Shown piece after piece: positions 6,423-12,492 of a stretch of 20,032 nt of DNA. Numbering within the stretch: position 1 is the stretch's first letter; each line of letters opens with the position of its first letter. The stretch is from an uncultured Anaerotruncus sp. (GTDB lineage: Bacteria > Bacillota > Clostridia > Oscillospirales > Ruminococcaceae). Position numbers and translations under genes: made by a program. The notes beneath the pieces were generated by a model that worked only from the letters and a program-made list of their open reading frames with translations, was not told the DNA's origin and ran no database searches. The stretch lies in NCBI GenBank assembly GCA_910586875.1, contig CAJUJI010000034.1:1-20032 (forward strand). The letters are read 5' to 3'.

Positions 6423-8558
6423 TTATAACAGCCTTGCGGCGGTTGCCACCACAAAGCAAACCGCCATTCCAAGCAACGTTGGCAGCACAACCGCTGCGAT
6501 GGTCCATTTTACGCTGCCTGTTTCCTTATGGATGGTCAAGCAGGTTGTCGAGCATGGCCAATGCAGCAGCGAAAACAGCATGGTACAGGTGGCAGTCACC
6601 CCTGTCCAGCCGTGCTCCACCAGCAGCGCGTGCAGCTGCGGCAGGCTATCCAGCTCTAAAATGCTGCCGGTGGAAAGGTAGGCCATCAGAATAATCGGAA
6701 TGACAATTTCATTGGCAGGGAAGCCCAACAAAAATGCAATTAAAATGACGCCGTCCATCCCGAGCAGCCGTCCGAACGGGTCCAGAAATGCGGCGCACTG
6801 CGCCAGCAGACTTTGCCCGCCCCAGGACAGGTTTGCCATCAGCCAGATAAGCAGGCCCGCAGGCGCCGCGACTGCCGCGGCCCGCCCCAATACAAACAGG
6901 GTTCGGTCAAACACCGATCTTACCAGCACCTGCCCGATCTGCGGGCGCCGGTAGGGAGGCAGCTCCAAGATGAAGGAGGAGGGCATCCCCTTGAGCACCG
7001 TTTTAGAAAGCGCCGCTGACATCAAAAAGGTGGCGAGCAGACCCAGCAGGATAAACGCTGTCAACAGCAGCGCTGCACCCGCTGTTGACAGAATGCCGCC
7101 CGCAGTCCCGATGAAAAACATGGTAATCAGCGAAATCAGCATCGGCAGCCGTCCATTGCAGGGGACAAAATTGTTGGTTAAAATTGCAATCAGGCGTTCG
7201 CGCGGTGAATCGATAATCCGTGCGCCGGTCACACCAGCCGCATTGCAGCCAAATCCCATTGCGATGGTGAGCGCCTGTTTCCCGCAGGTATTGCACCGTC
7301 TAAAGCAGCGGTCAAGGTTAAACGCGACCCGTGGCAGATAGCCGACGTCTTCCAAAAGGGTGAACAGCGGAAAAAAGATCGCCATTGGCGGCAGCATCAC
7401 CGCGATCACCCAGCCCAATACCCGCAGCATCCCATCTACAAGCATTCCGCGCAGCCACTCGGGCGCACCTAGTGAGAGCATCCATACGGAAGCGCTCTCT
7501 TGCAGCCGGAAAAATACATCCGAAAGCAGCTGTGAGGGGTAATTCGCGCCGGTAATCGTCAACCAGAATACCAGTGCCAGCAAAAGCAGCATCACGGGGA
7601 TTCCGGTCGCGCGGCTGGTCAACAGGCGGTCCAGCTTGCGGTCGCGTTCGTAGCAGCCCACCTGTCCAAACGAAACAACATCGCTGCATAGCTCCTCCGC
7701 GTGCAGCACAAGGGAGGATACAATCATATCCCGCAGCTTGCCATTGGATATTTGCGCCGCCTCCAAACCGCTGTACGCCGCTTTTAGCGCCTGCTGTACC
7801 TGCTGGTTTCCCGCTAAATCAATTGCGAGATGCTTTTGAATGCTTTCCAACAGCTGCCGGTCCTGTGCAAGCAGCCGCAACGCCACCCAGCGCGCGGGCA
7901 ATCCTGCAAGCGGCAGTGCAAAAAGCGCCGGTATCAGCTGCTCGATCGCCTGCTCGATCGCTTTGGGATACCGCAGGGTAAGCCCCTCCTGCTCCGGCAG
8001 CGATGCCACCTGTTCCACCGCCGCCATCAAACGCTTCATCCCTTCCTTTTGACGGGCGCTTGTGCCAACCACCGGAACCCCCAAATTTTTCTCCAGCTGT
8101 GCAAGATCAAGCTGGATTTGCTTTTTCTTCGCTTCATCCATTAGGTTGACACAAACGACCACCCGACGGGTAATTTCCATCGTTTGCAGGATCAGATTCA
8201 AATTGCGCTCCAAACAGGTTGCGTCGCAGACCACTACCACCACATCCGGCTGCCCAAAGCAGAGGAAGTCCCGTGCGACCTCCTCCTCCGCCGAGTGTGC
8301 CATTAGCGAATATGTACCCGGGATATCCACCATAAGATAAGTACACCCATGATACAAATGCCGTCCTTGTGCATTGCTCACCGTTTTTCCCGACCAATTG
8401 CCGGTATGCTGTTTCATTCCGGTCAGCGCATTGAAAACGGTACTTTTGCCAACATTCGGATTTCCTGCGAGCGCAACCACTCGTTCCCCCTGTTGCCGCT
8501 GGGTCAGAAAGCCGTCATCCACCGCATTCCTGCCCGTGGAGGCCATTGTCAAACCCAT
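6423..8558 (-). CDS. feoB: Ferrous iron transporter FeoB
   Basis: A 711-aa Fe(II) importer with an N-terminal GTPase and a membrane Gate/core region, acting in the cytoplasmic membrane. GTPase motifs: G1 GNPNVGKST (32-40), switch I around HTGNWSGKTV (51-60), G3 DIPGTYS (78-84), G4 NLMDE (138-142), and a G5-like TSARQ. The membrane part contains the conserved Cys motifs GFGCNAAG and FVPCNGRLP and about eight hydrophobic helices, the last near the C terminus. The length is normal for the family. The ATG at 8558 follows an excellent site (GGAGGG, 8563-8568 on the - strand) and begins 12 bases after the feoA stop, so the two are co-transcribed. The 3' end faces the isomerase. Confidence 0.97.
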   Translation of the reverse strand: MGLTMASTGRNAVDDGFLTQRQQGERVVALAGNPNVGKSTVFNALTGMKQHTGNWSGKTVSNAQGRHLYHGCTYLMVDIPGTYSLMAHSAEEEVARDFLCFGQPDVVVVVCDATCLERNLNLILQTMEITRRVVVCVNLMDEAKKKQIQLDLAQLEKNLGVPVVGTSARQKEGMKRLMAAVEQVASLPEQEGLTLRYPKAIEQAIEQLIPALFALPLAGLPARWVALRLLAQDRQLLESIQKHLAIDLAGNQQVQQALKAAYSGLEAAQISNGKLRDMIVSSLVLHAEELCSDVVSFGQVGCYERDRKLDRLLTSRATGIPVMLLLLALVFWLTITGANYPSQLLSDVFFRLQESASVWMLSLGAPEWLRGMLVDGMLRVLGWVIAVMLPPMAIFFPLFTLLEDVGYLPRVAFNLDRCFRRCNTCGKQALTIAMGFGCNAAGVTGARIIDSPRERLIAILTNNFVPCNGRLPMLISLITMFFIGTAGGILSTAGAALLLTAFILLGLLATFLMSAALSKTVLKGMPSSFILELPPYRRPQIGQVLVRSVFDRTLFVLGRAAAVAAPAGLLIWLMANLSWGGQSLLAQCAAFLDPFGRLLGMDGVILIAFLLGFPANEIVIPIILMAYLSTGSILELDSLPQLHALLVEHGWTGVTATCTMLFSLLHWPCSTTCLTIHKETGSVKWTIAAVVLPTLLGMAVCFVVATAARLL

Positions 8559-8570
8559 GTTTATCCCTCC

Positions 8571-8810
8571 TTAGCAGTATTGTACCAAAATTTTGCGGGA
8601 GTCCTCTGCGCGCAGCGCAATCACCGCCCCGCGGATATCATAGGCAACCGGATCGCCGGACGGACTTTTTTGCAGACAGCGCACCCGTGTACCTGTAATC
8701 AAACCGATGTCCTGTAATCGCCGCCGGATTGTACCGGTTGCAAACAAATCCACCACCCGCGCATAGCGGCCCTCTGGCACGCTGCTCAAGGGGATTTTAT
8801 CCTGTTTCAT
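8571..8810 (-). CDS. feoA: FeoA, SH3-like Fe(II) transport partner
   Basis: A 79-aa FeoA domain protein, first gene of the feoAB unit. It is thought to bind the cytoplasmic part of FeoB and help Fe(II) uptake. Family features visible: the opening PLSSVPEGRYARVVDL, the helix RRRLQDIGLITGTRVRCLQKSPSGDPVAYDIRG, and the closing IALRAEDSRKILV strand. The frame is open from an ATG at 8816, but GGAG (8819-8822) lies only 2 bases from it and 8 bases from the ATG at 8810, so 8810 is the better start. The divergent FAD oxidoreductase starts 123 bases away. Confidence 0.95.
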   Translation of the reverse strand: MKQDKIPLSSVPEGRYARVVDLFATGTIRRRLQDIGLITGTRVRCLQKSPSGDPVAYDIRGAVIALRAEDSRKILVQYC

Positions 8811-8835
8811 AATCATATCTCCACTCGTTTAAATT

Positions 8836-8852
8836 GGGGGATGGATACCCCC
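8836..8852. promoter_or_regulatory. G5/C5 inverted repeat in the feoA/oxidoreductase gap
   Basis: GGGGG (8836-8840) and CCCCC (8848-8852) flank a 7-base spacer in the divergent region, 14 bases before the feoA ribosome site. It could be a leader hairpin of feoA or an operator. I found no clear -35/-10 pair for either direction in this 111-base gap. Confidence 0.3.
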
Positions 8853-8933
8853 TTAGTAGGCTATTCACTGGCAAAGGGGATTGTTACAGCTTCCCGATTT
8901 GCACACTGCGTAAAAAAGAAAGGAACAAAAACC

Positions 8934-9959
8934 ATGTATGATGCCATCGTGATTGGTGCAGGTCCCACCGGAAGCATCGCTGCCAAAACCTTAGCACAGC
9001 AGGGTGCACAGGTGTTGCTCGTCGAGCGCATGAAGCTGCCACGCAACAAATCCTGCTCCGGTGTGTTGATCCAAAAGACACTTGACCTTTTGCAACTGTA
9101 TCTCGGGGAGACTGTACCGGACGCTGTACAATGCACCCCTACCGACAACCGTGGAATGATTTTTACCACCGACAGCGGGAAAACCTATCGCTTTGAGCAG
9201 GGCGGACTAAACATCTGGCGCAACAGCTTCGATCATTGGCTTGCAACCAAGGCTGTCGAATCCGGTGCTGCGCTTCGGGATGCGACCGCGGCGGTCGGCT
9301 GCGAACAGAAGGAGGATCATGTAGAGGTTACATTGCACAGCGGCAGGCATTATACCGAACAGGCACGGTTTCTGCTCGATTGCGAGGGGGTCACCAGCGC
9401 GCTCAAGCGCAAGCTGCAACCATCCTCGCCGCAATTTGTTACCACCTTCCAGACCTTTTACCAGGGCAGTATCGCACTGGACCCGCATTATTTTTATGCG
9501 TATTTGCAGCTGCAGCTCTCCGAATATGACGCCTGGTTCAATGTCAAGGATCAGCAGCTGGTGATTGGTGTGTCCGCGCATCATCCACATACCATAGCTG
9601 CCTATCACAGCCGCTTTCTGGCCTATCTAAAGGAGCAGCACCAGTTGCAGCTTGCCCGTGCGCTACGTAGTGAAAAATGGCTGATGCCGCGGATTCTCCC
9701 CGGCTGCCCGATTGATTACGGCTTTGGTCGAATTTTATTTGCAGGGGAGGCCGCCGGTTTTCTCAACCCAATGGGGGAGGGAATTTCCGCAGGGATCGAA
9801 AGCGGTTATTGCGCGGCCTGCGCCATATGGGAGCATCTACAAGAGCCAGAAGCTGTACAAAGCAGCTACCGGCAGCTTACAAACGAGCTGCATCATTATA
9901 TGCTGCGCCAATGGCGGTTTGTCGGCAAGCTCGCGGACACCTTCCACGAAATGGTTTAG
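8934..9959 (+). CDS. FAD-dependent oxidoreductase, geranylgeranyl reductase type
   Basis: A 341-aa flavoprotein of the geranylgeranyl-reductase/p-hydroxybenzoate-hydroxylase fold. Seen: N-terminal dinucleotide-binding GAGPTG after strand YDAIVI, with the acidic end of strand two (LLVER); a KSCSGVL segment matching the family's Cys-Gly motif near the flavin; and the C-terminal FAD motif GEAAGFLNPMGEGI followed by a helical tail. Family members reduce isoprenoid double bonds or act as monooxygenase-like reductases. The substrate here is unknown. The ATG at 8934 follows AAGGAA (8920-8925, 8-base spacing). The frame is open to 8841, but that extension has no ribosome site and no family similarity. 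The gene sits inside the iron locus, divergent from feoAB and convergent with the FeoB-associated gene, so a redox role linked to iron is possible but only inferred. Confidence 0.85.
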   Translation: MYDAIVIGAGPTGSIAAKTLAQQGAQVLLVERMKLPRNKSCSGVLIQKTLDLLQLYLGETVPDAVQCTPTDNRGMIFTTDSGKTYRFEQGGLNIWRNSFDHWLATKAVESGAALRDATAAVGCEQKEDHVEVTLHSGRHYTEQARFLLDCEGVTSALKRKLQPSSPQFVTTFQTFYQGSIALDPHYFYAYLQLQLSEYDAWFNVKDQQLVIGVSAHHPHTIAAYHSRFLAYLKEQHQLQLARALRSEKWLMPRILPGCPIDYGFGRILFAGEAAGFLNPMGEGISAGIESGYCAACAIWEHLQEPEAVQSSYRQLTNELHHYMLRQWRFVGKLADTFHEMV

Positions 9960-9977
9960 AGGATGCTGCCTTTCCAT

Positions 9978-10009
9978 AAAAAAACAAGGCCCCATGGCCT
10001 TGTTTTTTT
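9978..10009. terminator. Bidirectional intrinsic terminator
   Basis: A7-CAAGGCC, loop CCAT, GGCCTTG-T7. The T-run is present on both strands, so it can end both the oxidoreductase (+) and the FeoB-associated gene (-), whose stop codon is 18 bases away. Confidence 0.93.
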
Positions 10010-10026
10010 ATGCTAGGAATTGCATT

Positions 10027-10173
10027 TTATTTTTTCTGCGAGCGGCAACAATGGCAGCCTTGCTTGCCACCCGGGCAGCCGATACATTCCCCATTTTTTG
10101 TTTTACAGATCACATAGCGCGCTGCAAAGAAGATTGCAACGACAAGCAGGCCCCCCAAAATCCAATCGATCAT
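10027..10173 (-). CDS. FeoB-associated Cys-rich membrane protein
   Basis: A 48-aa protein read on the - strand: one N-terminal membrane helix (MIDWILGGLLVVAIFFAARY) followed by a short Cys-rich tail with Cys at residues 23, 30, 33, 40, 42 and 43. This is the pattern of the FeoB-associated Cys-rich membrane family, normally found next to feoB in Firmicutes. It is thought to sit in the membrane and assist Fe(II) uptake, perhaps by handling iron with its cysteines. The ATG at 10173 has AAAGGG (10182-10187) 8 bases upstream. Here it is separated from feoAB by the oppositely oriented oxidoreductase and has its own promoter with DtxR-like operators. The overlapping longer + strand frame is not a gene. 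Confidence 0.92.
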   Translation of the reverse strand: MIDWILGGLLVVAIFFAARYVICKTKNGECIGCPGGKQGCHCCRSQKK

Positions 10174-10255
10174 GCAAAACGCCCTTTCTTAATTGTATTG
10201 TGTTCTCCCGAACGCGCCATTGTCAGTGGCATACTTACATCTGCCCCTCTCTTTA

Positions 10256-10269
10256 TTAGCATCTGCTAA
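10256..10269. promoter_or_regulatory. DtxR-like operator box 1 (TTAGC-N4-GCTAA)
   Basis: TTAGCATCTGCTAA is a perfect 5-bp-arm palindrome with a 4-base spacer. It is the same pattern as box 2, 34 bases away, and resembles the TTAG...CTAA arms of DtxR/IdeR operators. It lies about 42-55 bases into the predicted FeoB-associated transcript. The regulator gene next to it is the obvious candidate binder. Confidence 0.65.
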
Positions 10270-10289
10270 CCCCAGATCTTTTTAAAAGA

Positions 10290-10303
10290 TTAGCCGAAGC
10301 TAA
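10290..10303. promoter_or_regulatory. DtxR-like operator box 2 (TTAGC-N4-GCTAA)
   Basis: TTAGCCGAAGCTAA is the second copy of the palindrome. Read on the - strand, both boxes are preceded by GG, giving GGTTAGC-N4-GCTAA. It lies just downstream of the predicted start of the - strand transcript, a classic position for repression. Confidence 0.68.
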
Positions 10304-10315
10304 CCTTCAATGGTG

Positions 10316-10325
10316 TTAGTTTAGC
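10316..10325 (-). promoter_or_regulatory. DtxR-like half site over the -10 element
   Basis: On the - strand this reads GCTAAACTAA, nine of ten bases matching the right half (GCTAACCTAA) of the known DtxR consensus. It overlaps the -10 of the FeoB-associated promoter (10318-10323). The left half is not conserved, so it is a half site at best. Confidence 0.45.
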
Positions 10326-10346
10326 ATTGCGGACCAATTTTGTCAA
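10318..10346 (-). promoter_or_regulatory. Promoter of the FeoB-associated gene
   Basis: On the - strand there is TTGACA (10346-10341), a 17-base spacer, and TAAACT (10323-10318). The -35 is perfect and the -10 matches four of six. The start would be near 10311, so the leader runs through both operator boxes before the gene at 10173. Confidence 0.75.
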
Positions 10347-10373
10347 CCATTTCGCACAAAAAATTTTCTGCTA

Positions 10374-10402
10374 TTGAGAAATCCGGCAACCTATGCTAGA
10401 AT
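10374..10402 (+). promoter_or_regulatory. Promoter of the DtxR-family gene
   Basis: TTGAGA (10374-10379), a 17-base spacer, then TAGAAT (10397-10402) with an extended TGC just before it. Each hexamer has one mismatch to consensus. The start would be near 10409, leaving a 5' leader of about 73 bases. The operator palindromes are over 70 bases upstream, so direct autorepression by them is less obvious than control of the - strand promoter. Confidence 0.8.
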
Positions 10403-10481
10403 AGAAAAGAATCATCCATCCATTTTGGGCAGCATAACCAATTTTTACTTCCAAATGACTGGTGAAAGAGAGGATTTCCTG

Positions 10482-10853
10482 ATGATAAAAACACACGAAT
10501 CAGCAGAAGATTACCTGGAAACCATACTCATCCTCAAGCAGGAAAAGGGGATGGTCCGCTCGGTTGACATTGCACAGCGTATGGCCTATTCCAAGCCGAG
10601 CGTCAGCCGGGCGATGGGGCTATTGCGTCAAAACCAGTATATTGTGATGGATAAAGATGGATGGATCACCTTGACCGACGCAGGGCTGGAGATTGCGCAG
10701 CGCATTTATGAGCGTCACCGCTTCATAAGCAGCTGGCTGGTGCGCCTGGGGGTAACGCCGGAGGTCGCTGCACAGGATGCGTGCCGCATTGAGCACGACA
10801 TCAGCACAGAAACCTTTGAAAAAATCCGCGCCTATATTGAAGCGCACCCCTAA
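10482..10853 (+). CDS. DtxR/MntR-family metal-dependent repressor
   Basis: A 123-aa regulator: an N-terminal winged helix (MIKTHESAEDYLETI..., recognition helix around SKPSVSRAMGLL, wing WITLTDAG) followed by the metal-binding dimer domain, with no SH3 domain. Ligand positions by family alignment: D10, E13, H79, C101, E104 and H105. The DACRIEH segment has Cys where Mn-selective MntR has Glu (E99), like DtxR Cys102, while D10/E13 are MntR-like. I infer an Fe(II)-responsive repressor of the local feo genes. The ATG at 10482 follows GAGAGGA (10468-10474, 7-base spacing). The frame is open to 10374, but that overlaps the promoter. The stop codon lies in the loop of the terminator. Confidence 0.92.
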   Translation: MIKTHESAEDYLETILILKQEKGMVRSVDIAQRMAYSKPSVSRAMGLLRQNQYIVMDKDGWITLTDAGLEIAQRIYERHRFISSWLVRLGVTPEVAAQDACRIEHDISTETFEKIRAYIEAHP

Positions 10854-10867
10854 ATAGGGGTGCGCTT
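10840..10867 (+). terminator. Terminator overlapping the end of the DtxR-family gene
   Basis: AAGCGCACCCC pairs perfectly with GGGGTGCGCTT (11 bp). The loop TAAATA contains the gene's stop codon. The T-run after it is short (CTTT, then CTTTTT at 10876-10880). It also lies downstream of the convergent permease gene. Confidence 0.7.
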
Positions 10868-10952
10868 TGGATCGGCTTTTTGCCATGCGCAATAGCGGCA
10901 GCTCTCAGGCTGGGTCGGGAGTGCGCCTCACCGCCAGGCGGCAAGGTCTGCG
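10854..10952. other. Gap between convergent genes
   Basis: Apart from the terminator stem there is only a small inverted repeat around CCGCCAGGCGG (10931-10941). I see no gene or promoter here. Confidence 0.5.
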
Positions 10953-12242
10953 TCAGCCCTCTTGGTCGTTGGTCAGCTTTGCCTTGTCCAAAAAGAAGAA
11001 GATCAACCCCATCAGCATTCCTACCACACAGGCCAGCGCCATCCCTGTAATTTGGATATTGCCCACCTGCACGGCGATGCCGGACAGCCCCGTTACAAAA
11101 ATGACAGAGGTCATCGCCAAATTGCGGGAGCGCCCGTAATCCACCCGTTGATCTACTAGAATCCGCAGGCCGGAGGTGCCGATCATACCGTACAGCAGAA
11201 AGGAAATTCCACCGATCACCGCGCCGGGGATGGTGTTAATCAGCGCCGCAACCGGTCCAACGAACGACAGGATGATCGAACAGACCGCTGCACCGCCGAT
11301 CACCCAAACGCTGTATACACCGGTTACCGCCATGACGCCGATATTCTCGCCATAGGTGGTGGTTGGCACCGAGCCGAGAAAGCCGGAAATCATGCTGGAA
11401 AAATTATCTCCAAAGATCGAACGGTGCAGCCCCGGGTCTTTGATCAGGTTGCGGTCGATAATCTGGCTTGTGACCACCTGATGCCCGACATGCTCCGACA
11501 GGATGACCAACAGCACCGGCAGCATAATCACAATCGCATCTGCGCGGAAGACCGGCGTTTGGAACGCGGGCAGCATGAACAGCTGTGCCTGCGAAACGGT
11601 TGCGGCCACCTCTGAAAAGGAGACCAGTCCTGTGAGAAAGCAGGATAGATAGCCTGCTATAATCGCAATCAAAATTGGGATTACCCCTAAAAAGCCACGG
11701 AACAACACCTGCCCGAATACCGCAAAGCCCAAGGTTACCAGAAAGACGATCAAGGCCCGCGGGTCAATCGCGGGATTCTGCTCGGTTATCACCAGCCCCG
11801 CGTTGGACGCCGCCGTACCGGACAGCTCCAATCCGATGAGCGCCACCACCGGACCCATTGCGGCAGGCGGCAGCACCACATCAATCCAGTTGGTACCGCA
11901 TTTTTGGATGATAAACGCGACTGCACAGCCTGCAAGCCCAACCGCCACAAAGCCGCCCTGGGCCGCACGAAAGCCGTCGGGATGATGCTGGAGGAGATAG
12001 AGGGTCGGCGCAATAAATGCAAAGGACGAACCTAAATAGGCGGGGGCTCGTCCTTTGGTAATGAGGATAAACAGCAGCGTCCCGACACCATTCATAAACA
12101 GCACAATCGAGGAATTGAGTCCAAATAGGATGGGTACCAATACCGAGGCACCAAACATCGCAAACATATGCTGGAGGCTCAGCGGGATAAATAGCCCGAT
12201 TGGTGGCCGCTCGTCCACACCGATGATTCTTTTTCCACTCAT
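10953..12242 (-). CDS. Uracil/xanthine permease (NCS2 family, UraA-like)
   Basis: A 429-aa nucleobase:cation symporter with many hydrophobic segments, consistent with the 14-helix NCS2 fold. Family motifs: the N-terminal GVDERPPIGLFIPLSLQHMFAMFG; APAYLGSSFAFIAP; the substrate-site EHVGHQ; and PGLHRSIFGDN...GSVPTTTYGENIGVM, which matches the UraA/PyrP subgroup (usually GDG and GGPPNTTYGEN) more than purine permeases. Uracil is the most likely substrate, but N for G in GDN and SVPT for GPPN are small departures. The ATG at 12242 has GAGGAG (12250-12255) at 7 bases. It is alone on its strand, convergent with the DtxR-family gene and divergent from malQ. Confidence 0.92.
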   Translation of the reverse strand: MSGKRIIGVDERPPIGLFIPLSLQHMFAMFGASVLVPILFGLNSSIVLFMNGVGTLLFILITKGRAPAYLGSSFAFIAPTLYLLQHHPDGFRAAQGGFVAVGLAGCAVAFIIQKCGTNWIDVVLPPAAMGPVVALIGLELSGTAASNAGLVITEQNPAIDPRALIVFLVTLGFAVFGQVLFRGFLGVIPILIAIIAGYLSCFLTGLVSFSEVAATVSQAQLFMLPAFQTPVFRADAIVIMLPVLLVILSEHVGHQVVTSQIIDRNLIKDPGLHRSIFGDNFSSMISGFLGSVPTTTYGENIGVMAVTGVYSVWVIGGAAVCSIILSFVGPVAALINTIPGAVIGGISFLLYGMIGTSGLRILVDQRVDYGRSRNLAMTSVIFVTGLSGIAVQVGNIQITGMALACVVGMLMGLIFFFLDKAKLTNDQEG

Positions 12243-12275
12243 AAAACGGCTCCTCTCATTTTCATAATTAGACCT

Positions 12276-12304
12276 ATTATATCAGTTTATGCACTGCTTG
12301 CATA
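12276..12304 (-). promoter_or_regulatory. Promoter of the permease
   Basis: On the - strand there is a perfect TATAAT (12281-12276) with an extended TGA before it. The -35 position, 17 bases away, reads TATGCA and is weak. The start would be near 12269, a leader of about 27 bases. I see no room for a PyrR attenuator between promoter and gene. Confidence 0.65.
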
Positions 12305-12366
12305 GGACCTATTTTCCACAAATTTTCCAGAAAATTTCTGATAGCATCGCAAGCGGTGAAAAGGAT

Positions 12367-12395
12367 TTGAAAACATAATGATATTGTGGTAAAAT
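12367..12395 (+). promoter_or_regulatory. Promoter of malQ
   Basis: TTGAAA (12367-12372), a 17-base spacer, then TAAAAT (12390-12395) with TGG before it (extended -10). One mismatch in each hexamer. The start would be near 12402, leaving a leader of about 91 bases with no clear terminator-like structure. Confidence 0.8.
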
Positions 12396-12492
12396 TAACA
12401 TAAGCTTTTTCAGTGTTTGCGGTATGCGGTGAATGATGCCCAACCTTTAAACAGCACAAAACGCCTCTTTGGGGGAGAAGGAGAATTTTGGC

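Noticed and set aside
8850..8862. TTAGTAGGCTA near feoA as a DtxR operator
   Set aside because: It shares the core TAGGCTA but the flanks do not match the consensus and the arm spacing differs from the two clear boxes at 10256 and 10290.
8841..8933. Earlier ATG for the FAD oxidoreductase
   Set aside because: No ribosome site before 8841, whereas the ATG at 8934 has one and starts directly at the nucleotide-binding strand.
9712..10269. A + strand frame of 185 codons over the end of the oxidoreductase and beyond
   Set aside because: It runs through a strong terminator, overlaps the well-supported FeoB-associated gene and operator region, and has no ribosome site or family similarity.
10374..10481. 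N-terminal extension of the DtxR-family protein
   Set aside because: It coincides with the -35/-10 promoter, lacks a ribosome site, and family proteins start at the SAEDYLE segment, which the ATG at 10482 supplies.
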